Part shown: positions 24,667 to 33,439 of the stretch, one piece after another
How the letters are laid out: the number at the start of each line of letters is the position of its first letter
How positions within the stretch are numbered: the stretch's first letter is position 1
Source of the DNA: Candidatus Devosia phytovorans
GTDB lineage: Bacteria; Pseudomonadota; Alphaproteobacteria; Rhizobiales; Devosiaceae
Assembly (NCBI GenBank): GCA_029202405.1
Contig: CP119312.1
Span: forward strand, 2,051,001 to 2,115,000
Length of the DNA stretch: 64,000 nt
Direction of reading: 5' to 3'
Program-made: the position numbers and the translations under genes
The notes under the pieces: model-generated
Databases searched by the model: none
Seen by the model: the letters and a program-made list of their open reading frames with translations, nothing else
Told to the model about the DNA's origin: nothing

Positions 24667-25326
24667 ATGCTGACTGCGTTCGATGTTGGTGTGGGTGTGC
24701 TGGTGCTGATTTCGGCAATCCTGGCAACCGCGCGCGGATTGACCCGTGAAGTGCTGTCGCTGGCGACCTGGGCCGGTTCGGCTGCCATCGCCATCTACAT
24801 GTGGCAGTATCATCCCGAAATCGCCCGGCAGTATATCGCCGAGCAGATCGTTGCCGATATCGCCACTGTGGTCGTGACCTTCATCGTCGCGCTGATCGTG
24901 CTGCATCTGCTCACGATGCGCATTGCCGATTTCGTCGTCGACAGCCGCATCGGGCCGATCGACCGCACGCTGGGCTTTGTCTTCGGCGTGCTGCGCGGTA
25001 TCCTGATCGCCATCGTCATCACCATTTTCGGCACCTGGCTGCTGCCCAACAACCTGCCGAGCTGGGCCGCGGATTCGCAGTCGCTGCCGCATCTGCGCAA
25101 TATGGGCCAGACGCTGATTGGCCTGTTGCCAGAGGGCCTCGAACAGCAGGTCACCGACATGCTGCAGGGCGGCACAGGCCTGACCGAAGATGGCGAAACG
25201 CCGGCCGTTCCGCTTGAAGAGGGTACGGACGGGACCGAGAATGGTACCGTTGAACCGGGCACGCTGGCGCCTGCCGCGCCGACCACAACGGTGACGCCGC
25301 CAGCTCCCGTTGCTCCTGCGGTCTGA
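24667..25326 (+). CDS. cvpA: CvpA family membrane protein
   Basis: Inner-membrane protein of 219 residues with four hydrophobic segments in the first 135 (DVGVGVLVLISAILATARG opens the family motif; RGLTREVLSLATW follows). The conserved RIGPIDRTLGFVFGVLRG lies before the fourth segment. The C-terminal 60 residues are an acidic, then Thr/Pro/Ala-rich, disordered tail. CvpA proteins are linked to colicin V export and envelope stress tolerance. Gene order cvpA-purF is widely conserved. Confidence 0.88.
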   Translation: MLTAFDVGVGVLVLISAILATARGLTREVLSLATWAGSAAIAIYMWQYHPEIARQYIAEQIVADIATVVVTFIVALIVLHLLTMRIADFVVDSRIGPIDRTLGFVFGVLRGILIAIVITIFGTWLLPNNLPSWAADSQSLPHLRNMGQTLIGLLPEGLEQQVTDMLQGGTGLTEDGETPAVPLEEGTDGTENGTVEPGTLAPAAPTTTVTPPAPVAPAV

Positions 25327-25467
25327 TCGATCATTTTCCGGTGAGCGCGCTGCGCTCGCCACAACCCTGACAGCCCCATAAGGCATTGGTCGGGGAGACA
25401 CTTTGGGCTATGGGATGGCGACACCCCTTTTGGCCCTGCCGCCATTGGCGGGAATTTGTTGTTGGAC

Positions 25468-25512
25468 GCGTTTTCGAGCCGCAAAGGTGGTGACCACCTT
25501 TGCCGAAAACGC
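25468..25512 (+). promoter_or_regulatory. large hairpin in the purF leader
   Basis: GCGTTTTCG, a 4-base bulge, then GCAAAGGTGGT-G-ACCACCTTTGC and CGAAAACGC: a 20-bp interrupted stem with a single-base centre, ending 23 bases before the purF start. It resembles dispersed palindromic elements of Hyphomicrobiales and is well placed to affect purF translation or mRNA stability. No other gene is seen in 25327-25535. Confidence 0.6.
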
Positions 25513-25535
25513 TTCGGCGGTTGAGGCGCATTGGC

Positions 25536-27038
25536 ATGGAGAGCCCGGTGAACCATCCTGGCGACGACGATTTCGATATCGATGGCGACACGCTGCATGA
25601 AGAGTGCGGCGTGTTTGGCATTTTGGGCCATAGCGATGCCTCGACCCTGACCGCGCTGGGCCTGCATGCCCTGCAGCACCGCGGCCAGGAAGCGGCCGGC
25701 ATCGTCAGTTTCGACGGCCGCCAGTTCCACACCGAAAAGCGCATGGGCCTGGTGGGCGACCACTATACCGACCCGGCGCTGCTGGCCAAGCTGCCCGGCA
25801 CGATCGCCATCGGCCACACCCGCTATTCGACCACGGGCGAAGTGGCGCTGCGCAATGTGCAGCCGCTGTTTGCCGAGCTCGAGGCCGGCGGCATCGCCAT
25901 TGCCCACAATGGCAATTTCACCAACGGCCTGACCCTGCGCAAGCAGATCATCGCCACTGGCGCCATCTGCCAGTCGACTTCGGATACCGAAGTGGTGCTG
26001 CATCTGGTGGCGCGTTCGCGCCACTCTTCCACCACCGACCGCTTCATTGACGCCATCCGCCAGATGGAAGGCGGCTATGCCATGCTGGCGATGACGCGCA
26101 CCAAGCTGATTGCCGCGCGCGATCCGATCGGCATCCGCCCGCTGGTGATGGGCGAACTCGATGGCAAGCCGATCTTCTGCTCGGAGACCTGTGCGCTCGA
26201 CATGATTGGCGCCAAATATATCCGCGACGTGGAAAACGGCGAAGTCATCATCTGCGAGACCCAGCCGGACGGCTCGATTTCGATCGAGGCGCGCAAGGCC
26301 GCTCACGGCGCTCCGGAACGCCCGTGCCTGTTTGAATATGTCTATTTCGCCCGCCCCGACTCGGTGGTCAGCGGCCGCAGCGTTTACGCCGCTCGCAAGC
26401 GCGCCGGCAAAAATCTCGCCAAGGAAGCACCGGTCGAGGCTGACGTGGTCGTGCCCGTGCCCGATGGCGGCACGCCGGCTGCCATCGGCTATGCACAGGC
26501 CAGCGGCATTCCCTTCGAGCTGGGCATCATCCGCAATCACTATGTCGGCCGCACCTTTATCGAGCCGACGCAGTCGATCCGCGCCTTTGGCGTGAAGCTG
26601 AAACATTCGGCCAATCGCGCCGAGATCGCCGGCAAGCGCGTGGTGCTGATCGATGATTCCATCGTACGCGGCACCACCTCGCTGAAGATCGTGCAGATGA
26701 TGCGCGATGCCGGCGCCACCGAAGTGCATGTGCGCGTCGCCAGCCCGATGATTTATTATTCGGACTATTACGGCATCGACACGCCGGACCCGGAAAAGCT
26801 TCTGGCCAACCAGTACAACAGCCTCCAGGCCATGTGCGACTATATCGGCGCGGATTCGCTGGAGTTTCTGTCGATCGACGGGCTCTACGAGGCCGTGGGC
26901 GGCGAGAAGCGCAACAATGCGGCGCCGCAGTTCACCGACCACTATTTCACCGGCGACTATCCGACCCAGTTGACCGATCTCGACGGCCGCAGCAAGAGCG
27001 AGCCGAAACATATCTCCTTGCTGAAAGAGGCCGGTTAA
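25536..27038 (+). CDS. purF: amidophosphoribosyltransferase PurF
   Basis: First committed step of purine synthesis: PRPP plus glutamine to phosphoribosylamine. The N-terminal Ntn glutaminase starts at Cys24 (HEECGVFGI), so a 23-residue propeptide should be removed. LQHRGQEAAG is conserved, and the PRPP loop VVLIDDSIVRGTTS lies in the C-terminal transferase domain. 500 residues. ATG 25536 has GAGGCG upstream; a TTG 12 codons earlier lies inside the leader hairpin and is unlikely. The stop overlaps the next gene by 1 base. Confidence 0.96.
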   Translation: MESPVNHPGDDDFDIDGDTLHEECGVFGILGHSDASTLTALGLHALQHRGQEAAGIVSFDGRQFHTEKRMGLVGDHYTDPALLAKLPGTIAIGHTRYSTTGEVALRNVQPLFAELEAGGIAIAHNGNFTNGLTLRKQIIATGAICQSTSDTEVVLHLVARSRHSSTTDRFIDAIRQMEGGYAMLAMTRTKLIAARDPIGIRPLVMGELDGKPIFCSETCALDMIGAKYIRDVENGEVIICETQPDGSISIEARKAAHGAPERPCLFEYVYFARPDSVVSGRSVYAARKRAGKNLAKEAPVEADVVVPVPDGGTPAAIGYAQASGIPFELGIIRNHYVGRTFIEPTQSIRAFGVKLKHSANRAEIAGKRVVLIDDSIVRGTTSLKIVQMMRDAGATEVHVRVASPMIYYSDYYGIDTPDPEKLLANQYNSLQAMCDYIGADSLEFLSIDGLYEAVGGEKRNNAAPQFTDHYFTGDYPTQLTDLDGRSKSEPKHISLLKEAG

Positions 27039-27772
27039 TGGCTGACAATCAAGACCTTGCGGGCAAGGTCGTCCTCGTCACCGGCGCGTCGCGCGGCATC
27101 GGCTATGCGGCCTCCATCGAGGCAGCCAAGCGCGGCGCGCATGTCGTGGCCGTGGCGCGCACCGTTGGTGGGCTCGAAGAGCTCGATGACGAAATCCAGG
27201 ATCTAGGCTCCTCGGCGACGCTGGTGCCGCTCGACCTGCGCGATGGCGATGCTATTGACCGGTTGGGCGCGGCGATCTTCGAACGCTGGGGTGCGCTGGA
27301 TGGCCTTGTCGCCAATGCCGGCCAGCTCGGCGTGCTCAGCCCCCTGCCCCATGTGAAGCCGGAAGACTTCGACAAGGTGATCGCCGTCAATGTGACGGCC
27401 AACTATCGCCTGCTGCGCGCCACCGACCTGTTGCTGCGCCAATCGGTTGCCGGCCGCGCTGTGTTCGTGTCCTCGGCCTCGGCCCGCTCGGCCAAGCCGT
27501 TCTGGGGGCTTTATGCCGCCAGCAAGGCCGCCGTCGATGCCATGGCCAAGAGCTATGCCGGCGAAGTGGCCCAGACCAAGGTCAAGGTCAATGTCTTCTA
27601 TCCCGGCGCCGTGCGCACCGCGATGCGCGCCAAGGCCATGCCGGGCGAAGATCCCGAAACGCTGCCCAAGCCATCCGACATTGCCCCCAGGCTGATCGAC
27701 ATGCTGAGCCCCACGCTCAAGGAGACGGGCAAGCTGTTCGACTATACCACTGGCGCTTTCGAAGCGATCTGA
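27038..27772 (+). CDS. SDR family oxidoreductase
   Basis: 244-residue classical short-chain dehydrogenase: cofactor loop TGASRGIG, NAG (VANAGQLG), catalytic SSASARS and YAASK. The substrate is unknown. It overlaps the purF stop by 1 base and the following GNAT gene by 1 base, so purF, this gene and the acetyltransferase are read as one unit. An SDR directly after purF is common in Hyphomicrobiales, but its role there is not established. Confidence 0.9.
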   Translation: MADNQDLAGKVVLVTGASRGIGYAASIEAAKRGAHVVAVARTVGGLEELDDEIQDLGSSATLVPLDLRDGDAIDRLGAAIFERWGALDGLVANAGQLGVLSPLPHVKPEDFDKVIAVNVTANYRLLRATDLLLRQSVAGRAVFVSSASARSAKPFWGLYAASKAAVDAMAKSYAGEVAQTKVKVNVFYPGAVRTAMRAKAMPGEDPETLPKPSDIAPRLIDMLSPTLKETGKLFDYTTGAFEAI

Positions 27773-28371
27773 TGGTCACGCTGCGCCCCTATCGCGAGAG
27801 CGATCTCGACGCGCTCTACGCCATCTGCCTGCAGACGGGCGACTCGGGCGCCGATGCGACGGGCCAGCACAATGACCCCAAGGCCGTCGGCCATCTCTAT
27901 GCCGCGCCCTATGGCGTGCTTGAACCCCAGCATGTGTTCGTCGCCGAGGATGATGCGGGCGTCGCCGGCTATGTCGTGGGCACGTTCGATACGCGACAAT
28001 TCGAGGAATGGCTCGAAAGCGAGTGGTTTCCGCCGCTGCGGACGCATTACGCAGACGTTTCGCAAGAAGTCGTCAAGCCTGCTGACAGGATGCGGATCGA
28101 GGCCATCATGACGCCCGGCACCAATCCGGCTGAGATTGTCGCGGCCTATCCCGCCCACATTCACATGAACCTGCTGCCCCGCCTGCGTGGCCAACGGGTC
28201 GGTACGGGGCTGCTGGAACGCTGGATCGATGCTGCAAGAGCTGGCGGCGTGAGGGGCATTCACCTCGGCGCCAACTCGAAGAACGCAGGCGGCATTGCCT
28301 TCTGGAGCAAGAGCGGCTTCCAGCCGGTGGCCGAGATTGCCCGGACCACCTGGTTCGGGATGAACCTCTAG
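27772..28371 (+). CDS. GNAT family N-acetyltransferase
   Basis: 199 residues. An N-terminal VTLRPYRESDLDALYAICLQ start and a C-terminal acetyl-CoA site (LLPRLRGQRVGTGLLERWID) identify the GNAT fold; HIHMNLLPRLRGQ resembles the acetyltransferase domain found in O-GlcNAcase-like proteins. The substrate is unknown. ATG overlaps the SDR stop. It ends at a shared terminator facing the CorC-type gene. Confidence 0.88.
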   Translation: MVTLRPYRESDLDALYAICLQTGDSGADATGQHNDPKAVGHLYAAPYGVLEPQHVFVAEDDAGVAGYVVGTFDTRQFEEWLESEWFPPLRTHYADVSQEVVKPADRMRIEAIMTPGTNPAEIVAAYPAHIHMNLLPRLRGQRVGTGLLERWIDAARAGGVRGIHLGANSKNAGGIAFWSKSGFQPVAEIARTTWFGMNL

Positions 28372-28376
28372 AAACC

Positions 28377-28410
28377 AAAAGGCCCTCCCGCAAGCGGAAG
28401 GGCCTCTTTT
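28377..28410. terminator. bidirectional terminator between GNAT and CorC-type genes
   Basis: Stem AGGCCCTcCCG / CGGaAGGGCCT with a CAAG loop, flanked by AAAA on the left and CTTTT on the right, so it can stop transcripts from both sides. Confidence 0.85.
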
Positions 28411-28428
28411 GTGTTAGGCGACAACCCC

Positions 28429-29742
28429 TTAAGCCAGCTTACTCATCAGCACCTTATCGATGCGGCGGCCGTCGAGGTCGATGACTTCGATTTTCCAGCC
28501 ATCGTGTTCGAAGGTCTCGCCGACCTTGGGCAGGTGATTGAGGATGGACAGGACATAGCCGGCCACGGTCTCGTATTTGGCGTCGCGCGAAATGGAGATC
28601 TTGAGCTTGTCGCCGAATTCATCGACCGGCATCCAGCCTGCCACGAGGAAGGAGCCATCCTCGCGCTTGACGATGGCCGGGTCGTCGCCGGTCTCTTCCT
28701 GGAACACGCCGGTGATGACTTCGAGAATGTCGCCCGAGGTGACGATGCCTTCGAAATGGCCATATTCGTCAACGACCAGAGCCATATGGACGGTGGAATT
28801 GCGGATGGCGCGGACCACGTCCAGGGCATCGGCATGATCCATGACCACCGGCACCGGCTGAACGAACTTGCGCACGTCGAGCGGCTGGCCGTTGGCGAAG
28901 ACCGAGACGATATCCTTGATGGCGACCACGCCGATGATCGAATCGGCATCGCCATCCTGCACCAGCAGGCGCGAACGGTGGGTATCGAGAATGGTGCGAC
29001 GGATTTCATCGGCATCGTCGGAGAGATCGACCACATCGACGTCAAGACGCGGTGTCATCAGGCCACGGGCCGAGCGGTCGGCGAGGCGCATGACGCCCGA
29101 GATCATCGAATGCTCGTCGCTTTCGATGACGCCGGCCGTGGTGGCCTCGGCGATGATGGTTTTCACTTCCTCTTCGGTGACGGTTTCTTCCGACTCGCCA
29201 TGCTGGCCGAGCAGGCGCAGCACCAGCTTCCCAGAGACGTCGAGCAGCCAGACCACGGGCGAACCCACCATGGCGATGATCTTCATGGCCGGGGCGACGC
29301 GGGCGGCAACGCCTTCGGCATCGCGCAGGGCGATCTGCTTGGGCACCAGTTCACCCAGGATCAGCGAGATATAGGTGATCAGCACCACCACCACGCCGAC
29401 ACCGAGGATGTCGGCGACATTGTCGGCAACGCCGACGGATTCGAGCCAGTCCGTCAGGCGCAGACCAAGGGTCGCGCCGGAGAAAGCGCCGGACAGGATG
29501 CCGACGAGAGTGATACCGATCTGAACGGAAGAGAGAAATTTACCGGGGTCTTCGGCGAGGGTAATGGCCGTGGCCGCCCCTCTATTGCCCTGGTCGGCCA
29601 TGGCCCGGAGACGGGCAGGACGAGCAGAGACGACTGCCAGTTCTGACATTGCCAACAGGCCGTTGACGATGGTCAGGACGACGACGATCAAAATTTCAGC
29701 GTACAAGGTCTTTTCTTGGATATGCGGCCCCGCAATCAGCAT
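28429..29742 (-). CDS. hemolysin-family CNNM/CBS/CorC_HlyC transporter-like protein
   Basis: 437-residue inner-membrane protein. An N-terminal CNNM (DUF21) transmembrane domain (about 12-190, with NGLLAMSELAVVSARPARL) is followed by two CBS domains (about 210-335; MTPRLDVDVVDL, VVDEYGHFEGIVTSGDILEV) and a C-terminal CorC_HlyC domain (about 350-435). Such proteins handle Mg2+/Co2+ or related cation homeostasis; the hemolysin name is historical. The start at 29742 has a weak ribosome site, and an in-frame TTG shortly downstream is possible. Confidence 0.9.
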   Translation of the reverse strand: MLIAGPHIQEKTLYAEILIVVVLTIVNGLLAMSELAVVSARPARLRAMADQGNRGAATAITLAEDPGKFLSSVQIGITLVGILSGAFSGATLGLRLTDWLESVGVADNVADILGVGVVVVLITYISLILGELVPKQIALRDAEGVAARVAPAMKIIAMVGSPVVWLLDVSGKLVLRLLGQHGESEETVTEEEVKTIIAEATTAGVIESDEHSMISGVMRLADRSARGLMTPRLDVDVVDLSDDADEIRRTILDTHRSRLLVQDGDADSIIGVVAIKDIVSVFANGQPLDVRKFVQPVPVVMDHADALDVVRAIRNSTVHMALVVDEYGHFEGIVTSGDILEVITGVFQEETGDDPAIVKREDGSFLVAGWMPVDEFGDKLKISISRDAKYETVAGYVLSILNHLPKVGETFEHDGWKIEVIDLDGRRIDKVLMSKLA

Positions 29743-29869
29743 CGGGTCGCTTAAGCCCTATCAATATAGATGCAAAGCCTTTGGTTGCGCCATGGGTATT
29801 GAAAAGATGTCGCGGATGCGCGCCGCTTTGGCGCGTCTGATGCGTTATGCAGGCAGCAAGGAGTTCTAG

Positions 29870-30295
29870 ATGCCACTGACCGAAAAGCTGCTGATTTTGA
29901 TTGTCTTCATCCAGGTGCTTCTGACCATGGCCATCCTCGTCTGGATGGGCATGGAACGGGTGCCGCGGGTGATGCGGGGCGAGATCGCCGTGGGTGACAT
30001 CGCTGTGGAGCGCAGCGCCTATCCGCTCAAGGCGCGGCTGCTGTCGAATAATTTCGACAATCAGTTCCAACTGCCGGTGTTGTTCTATGTCGCTGCCCTG
30101 CTGTCGTTGATCGTGGGCGGCACGGGATGGGTCGAGGTGCTGCTGGCGGGGCTTTTTGTCCTGCTGCGCTATGTCCATGCCGGCGTCCATGTGACGAGCA
30201 ATCATGTGTTCCGGCGCTTCAGCGTCTATTTCTCCGGCCTTGTGGTGCTGGCGCTTCTGTGGCTATGGCTGGTCATCAAGATTTTGCTGAACTGA
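29870..30295 (+). CDS. MAPEG family membrane protein
   Basis: 141 residues with four hydrophobic helices. RAYPLK-like segment SAYPLKARLLSNNFDNQFQL and the following RYVHAGVHVTSNHVFRRF pattern fit the MAPEG superfamily (membrane-associated proteins in eicosanoid and glutathione metabolism). The bacterial role is unknown. It precedes the RsmB-type gene by 7 bases. Confidence 0.82.
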   Translation: MPLTEKLLILIVFIQVLLTMAILVWMGMERVPRVMRGEIAVGDIAVERSAYPLKARLLSNNFDNQFQLPVLFYVAALLSLIVGGTGWVEVLLAGLFVLLRYVHAGVHVTSNHVFRRFSVYFSGLVVLALLWLWLVIKILLN

Positions 30296-30302
30296 GTAGC
30301 CA

Positions 30303-31595
30303 ATGCGCCTTCCCGGTCGCCTCTCTGCCGCCATTGATGTCCTCACCGATGTGGAGACGCGCAAGCTCCCTGTCTCCGAGGCTCTGAAAGCCTGGGGGCT
30401 GAACAACCGTTTTGCCGGCGCCGGCGACCGCGCCGCCATCGGCAATCTGGTCTATGATGCGCTGCGCCGTCGCGCCTCCCACGCCGCACTGATGGGCAGC
30501 GACAGTCCGCGGGCGCTGGTGCTGGCCGTCGCCGTGCGGGACTGGCAACTGGACGCATCTGCCATGAGTGAGGGCTTTGCCGGCGACAGCCATGCGCCTG
30601 CGGCATTGAGCGAAGACGAGTTGGCCCGTGTGGTCGGCGAATTGCCTGACAACCTGCCCGGCCATGTGCTGGCGGACTTCCCGGAATGGCTGTCGCCCTC
30701 GCTGGAGCGAGCCTTCGGCGACAACTGGATTGCCGAGGGGCAGGACATGGCGGGCCGGCCATCGCTCGACCTGCGCACCAACCTGCTGAAATCGAACCGC
30801 GAGCGGGTGATGAAGTCGCTGGCGCGGTTCAACCCGGCGGAGACCTCCATTTCGCCGATCGGCATCACCATGCCGGCGGGACCGGGCGATGCGCGCACGC
30901 CCAATGTCACGACAGACGAAGGCTATCTCAAGGGCTGGTTCGAGGTGCAGGACCAGGGCAGCCAGATCGTGGCGGCGCTGGCGGGCGCCAAGCCGGGCGA
31001 GCAGGTGCTTGATCTCTGCGCCGGTGCCGGCGGCAAGACCCTGGCACTGGCGGGCGCGATGATGAACAAGGGGCAGATCTTTGCCTATGACAGCGACCGC
31101 AATCGACTGGCGCCGATCTATGACCGGCTGAAGCGCAATGGCGCGCGCAATGTGCAGGTGCGGGCGCCGCTCGACGGCGCATTGGATGACTTGGTGGGCA
31201 AGATGGATCGTGTGGTGATCGACGCGCCCTGCACCGGCACGGGCACCTGGCGCCGTCGCCCAGACACCAAATGGAAGTTGACGCCGGAACTTCTGGCACA
31301 GCGCGTGGGCGAGCAGGCAGCGATCCTCGTCGAGGGCCAGCGCTATCTCAAGCCCGGCGGCACGCTGGTCTATATCACTTGCTCCATTCTTCCCGAGGAA
31401 AATGACGATCAGGTAGCGACCTTCATCGCGGCCCATCCGGGCTTTGCTTCGGTGCCGGCCGAACAGCTCTGGCAGGAGACGTTTGGCAGTGCCCTGCCCG
31501 ACGGCGTGGCGACGGCCAAGGGCGGCATTGCGCTGACGCCGCGACTGACCGCTACGGACGGATTTTATTTCAATGCGTTGCACCGCGCGGCGTGA
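30303..31595 (+). CDS. RsmB/NOP family rRNA cytosine-C5 methyltransferase
   Basis: 430-residue SAM-dependent RNA m5C methyltransferase. The SAM loop is VLDLCAGAGGKT (235-246). Two cysteines typical of the family are Cys310 in DAPCTGTGTW and Cys360 in YITCSILPEEN; the latter is the usual catalytic one. The N-terminal helical domain (1-140) resembles the NusB-like part of RsmB. The exact target position is not known. It starts 7 bases after the MAPEG gene. Confidence 0.9.
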   Translation: MRLPGRLSAAIDVLTDVETRKLPVSEALKAWGLNNRFAGAGDRAAIGNLVYDALRRRASHAALMGSDSPRALVLAVAVRDWQLDASAMSEGFAGDSHAPAALSEDELARVVGELPDNLPGHVLADFPEWLSPSLERAFGDNWIAEGQDMAGRPSLDLRTNLLKSNRERVMKSLARFNPAETSISPIGITMPAGPGDARTPNVTTDEGYLKGWFEVQDQGSQIVAALAGAKPGEQVLDLCAGAGGKTLALAGAMMNKGQIFAYDSDRNRLAPIYDRLKRNGARNVQVRAPLDGALDDLVGKMDRVVIDAPCTGTGTWRRRPDTKWKLTPELLAQRVGEQAAILVEGQRYLKPGGTLVYITCSILPEENDDQVATFIAAHPGFASVPAEQLWQETFGSALPDGVATAKGGIALTPRLTATDGFYFNALHRAA

Positions 31596-31654
31596 ACCAT
31601 GACGGGTCATGCAACGTTTGAAGGTCAGGTTTCCTGACACTTCGAGCCCTTGCC

Positions 31655-32140
31655 ATGACCGTCCCGTCCCTCGCCGACTACAAGACTCCCCGCCCCTGGC
31701 TCACGCTGGGCATTTTCCTTGTCGTGGTGATCGGCGTTGGCGCGTTGATCGGCACGCAGTCGGTGCCCGGCGCCTGGTATGAGGGTCTGAACAAGCCATG
31801 GTTCAATCCTCCCAACTGGCTGTTCGGGCCGGTGTGGTTCACGCTGTATGCTATGATCGCTGTCGCCGGCTGGCGCATCTGGATGATCGATCCGAGCAGC
31901 AATGCGATGAAGATCTGGTTTGGCCAGATGGCGCTCAACTGGGCGTGGTCGCCGATCTGGTTCATCGGGCAAATGCTGTGGCCGGCCTTTGCCGTGATCA
32001 TCGGCATAGTAGCGCTGGTCGTCGCCTTTATCCTCGTCGCGCGAAGGCTTGATACAATCGCGGCGTGGCTCTTCGTGCCCTATCTGATCTGGGTCAGCTT
32101 CGCGACGCTGCTGAATCTGTCGATAGCGCTGCTGAACTAG
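31655..32140 (+). CDS. TspO/MBR family protein
   Basis: 161-residue five-helix membrane protein. WYEGLNKPWFNPPNWLFGPV and WFTLYAMIAVAGWRIW match the TspO/MBR signature, and NWAWSPIWF follows. Members bind porphyrins or related ligands and modulate stress and pigment regulation. The last 47 bases overlap, tail to tail, the end of the acyltransferase on the other strand. Confidence 0.92.
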   Translation: MTVPSLADYKTPRPWLTLGIFLVVVIGVGALIGTQSVPGAWYEGLNKPWFNPPNWLFGPVWFTLYAMIAVAGWRIWMIDPSSNAMKIWFGQMALNWAWSPIWFIGQMLWPAFAVIIGIVALVVAFILVARRLDTIAAWLFVPYLIWVSFATLLNLSIALLN

Positions 32141-33365
32141 GTGTTTCTCCCTTGCGTTCGAGGCCCCGTGCCCAGCGGACCATTGGGCGTTCGAGGAGGT
32201 AAAAGCTCAGCGTTGCCACAAGCACGCTGAGCGCGATGGCAATGGCGCTGGACCACAGCCAGATGCTCCAGCCGTTTTCACCGGAGCCCTCGAAGGCAGG
32301 CGGCGCAAGGCGCGCCATGAGACCGATGATGAGGAAGTGCCAGATATAGATGCCGAAGGAGATTTCAGCGATAAAGCGCGCCGGGCGATTGTCGAGCAGA
32401 CGCCCGACCAGCACCGAGCCAGGCAGAGCGACCAGTGCCACGCAGATAGCCAGCGGCATCCACGGATAGCCATAGGGGATGTCGAAGAGGCCAAAACCTT
32501 CATTGAGGCCGCCAATATGCAGCGCCATCACCAGACCGGCCGCGAAAATGGCAATTAGGCCAATGACATCGCAGGACCAGTGACGAAACTGATTCAGCTT
32601 GACCTGCACGCCAGCTGCCAGCGCGCCGAGTGCAAAGATGGCGAAGAAGCCGATGGGATTGAAACGCGGCATCCAGGCCTTGGCGCCGCCGGTCAGCCCG
32701 TGACCCCAGCCGCGCTCGACCTCGTCGATCGGCGCCCAGCGCATCACCATCAGATGCAGCACCACGACCATGGCGATGACACCCAGCCAGGCGAAGCGCG
32801 CGGCCCAGCCCTTGAGACGCAGGGCGAAGAGGACCGCGAGGAAGAACGGCAACAGCAGGTAGGAGGTGACCTCGAAGCCGATCGACCAGAGCGGGCCGTT
32901 GTTGTCGACTGGGAAGAGCGTGAACCAATGCCAGTCGCTGAGCAGGAAAAAGCCCGCCACGACGCGGATGATGCGCTCCGCATCGAGTGGGGAACCGCTG
33001 ACGGTGATGCTGAGAATGAAGCTGAGGATCAGCGCCACCCAGAAGCCAGGCAGGATGCGGGCGCCGCGGCGCAGGGCATAGGTGCGCAGGCTTGGCATGG
33101 GCGCGCCCTTGTCGACTGCCAGCCAGAAGGGCCTGGCCAACAAAAATCCACTCAGCACGAAGAAGACCGAGACGCCGAAACTGCCCATGACGAAAAAATC
33201 CATCACCGGGGCGGCCCAGGCGGGCACATTGCCCATATCCATGCGGAAGGCCAGATGGTGCATCAGCACGAGCACACAGGCGGCGGCGCGCAGAAAATCT
33301 GCGCCGAGCAGTCGCTGTTGGGTCAATTGATCATCCCGCGAGGTTTGGGGCAGAACGCGCCGCAT
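32094..33365 (-). CDS. acyltransferase family 3 membrane protein
   Basis: About 423-residue polytopic membrane protein. GADFLRAAACVLVLMHHLAF carries the catalytic-type histidine of the Acyl_transf_3 family in TM1; FFVLSGFLLARPF and the arginine-rich loop LRRGARILPGFW follow, as in OafA-like O-acetyltransferases. Such proteins acylate surface sugars, but the acceptor here is unknown. ATG 33365 is preferred; a start at 33446 would overlap the divergent guaA start. The 3' end overlaps the TspO gene by 47 bases. Confidence 0.85.
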   Translation of the reverse strand: MRRVLPQTSRDDQLTQQRLLGADFLRAAACVLVLMHHLAFRMDMGNVPAWAAPVMDFFVMGSFGVSVFFVLSGFLLARPFWLAVDKGAPMPSLRTYALRRGARILPGFWVALILSFILSITVSGSPLDAERIIRVVAGFFLLSDWHWFTLFPVDNNGPLWSIGFEVTSYLLLPFFLAVLFALRLKGWAARFAWLGVIAMVVVLHLMVMRWAPIDEVERGWGHGLTGGAKAWMPRFNPIGFFAIFALGALAAGVQVKLNQFRHWSCDVIGLIAIFAAGLVMALHIGGLNEGFGLFDIPYGYPWMPLAICVALVALPGSVLVGRLLDNRPARFIAEISFGIYIWHFLIIGLMARLAPPAFEGSGENGWSIWLWSSAIAIALSVLVATLSFYLLERPMVRWARGLERKGETPSSAALSTDSAASRS

Positions 33366-33439
33366 TTTGTTTCGTTGCGCAAGGCTCGATTGCGTGTCTT
33401 GTGCTTGCGGATTCTTTCCGGCGGAGATATGGCCTCGCC

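Noticed and set aside
24810..27011. 733-codon open frame on the minus strand opposite cvpA and purF
   Set aside because: It runs antisense to two recognised genes and across their spacer, with no domain features.
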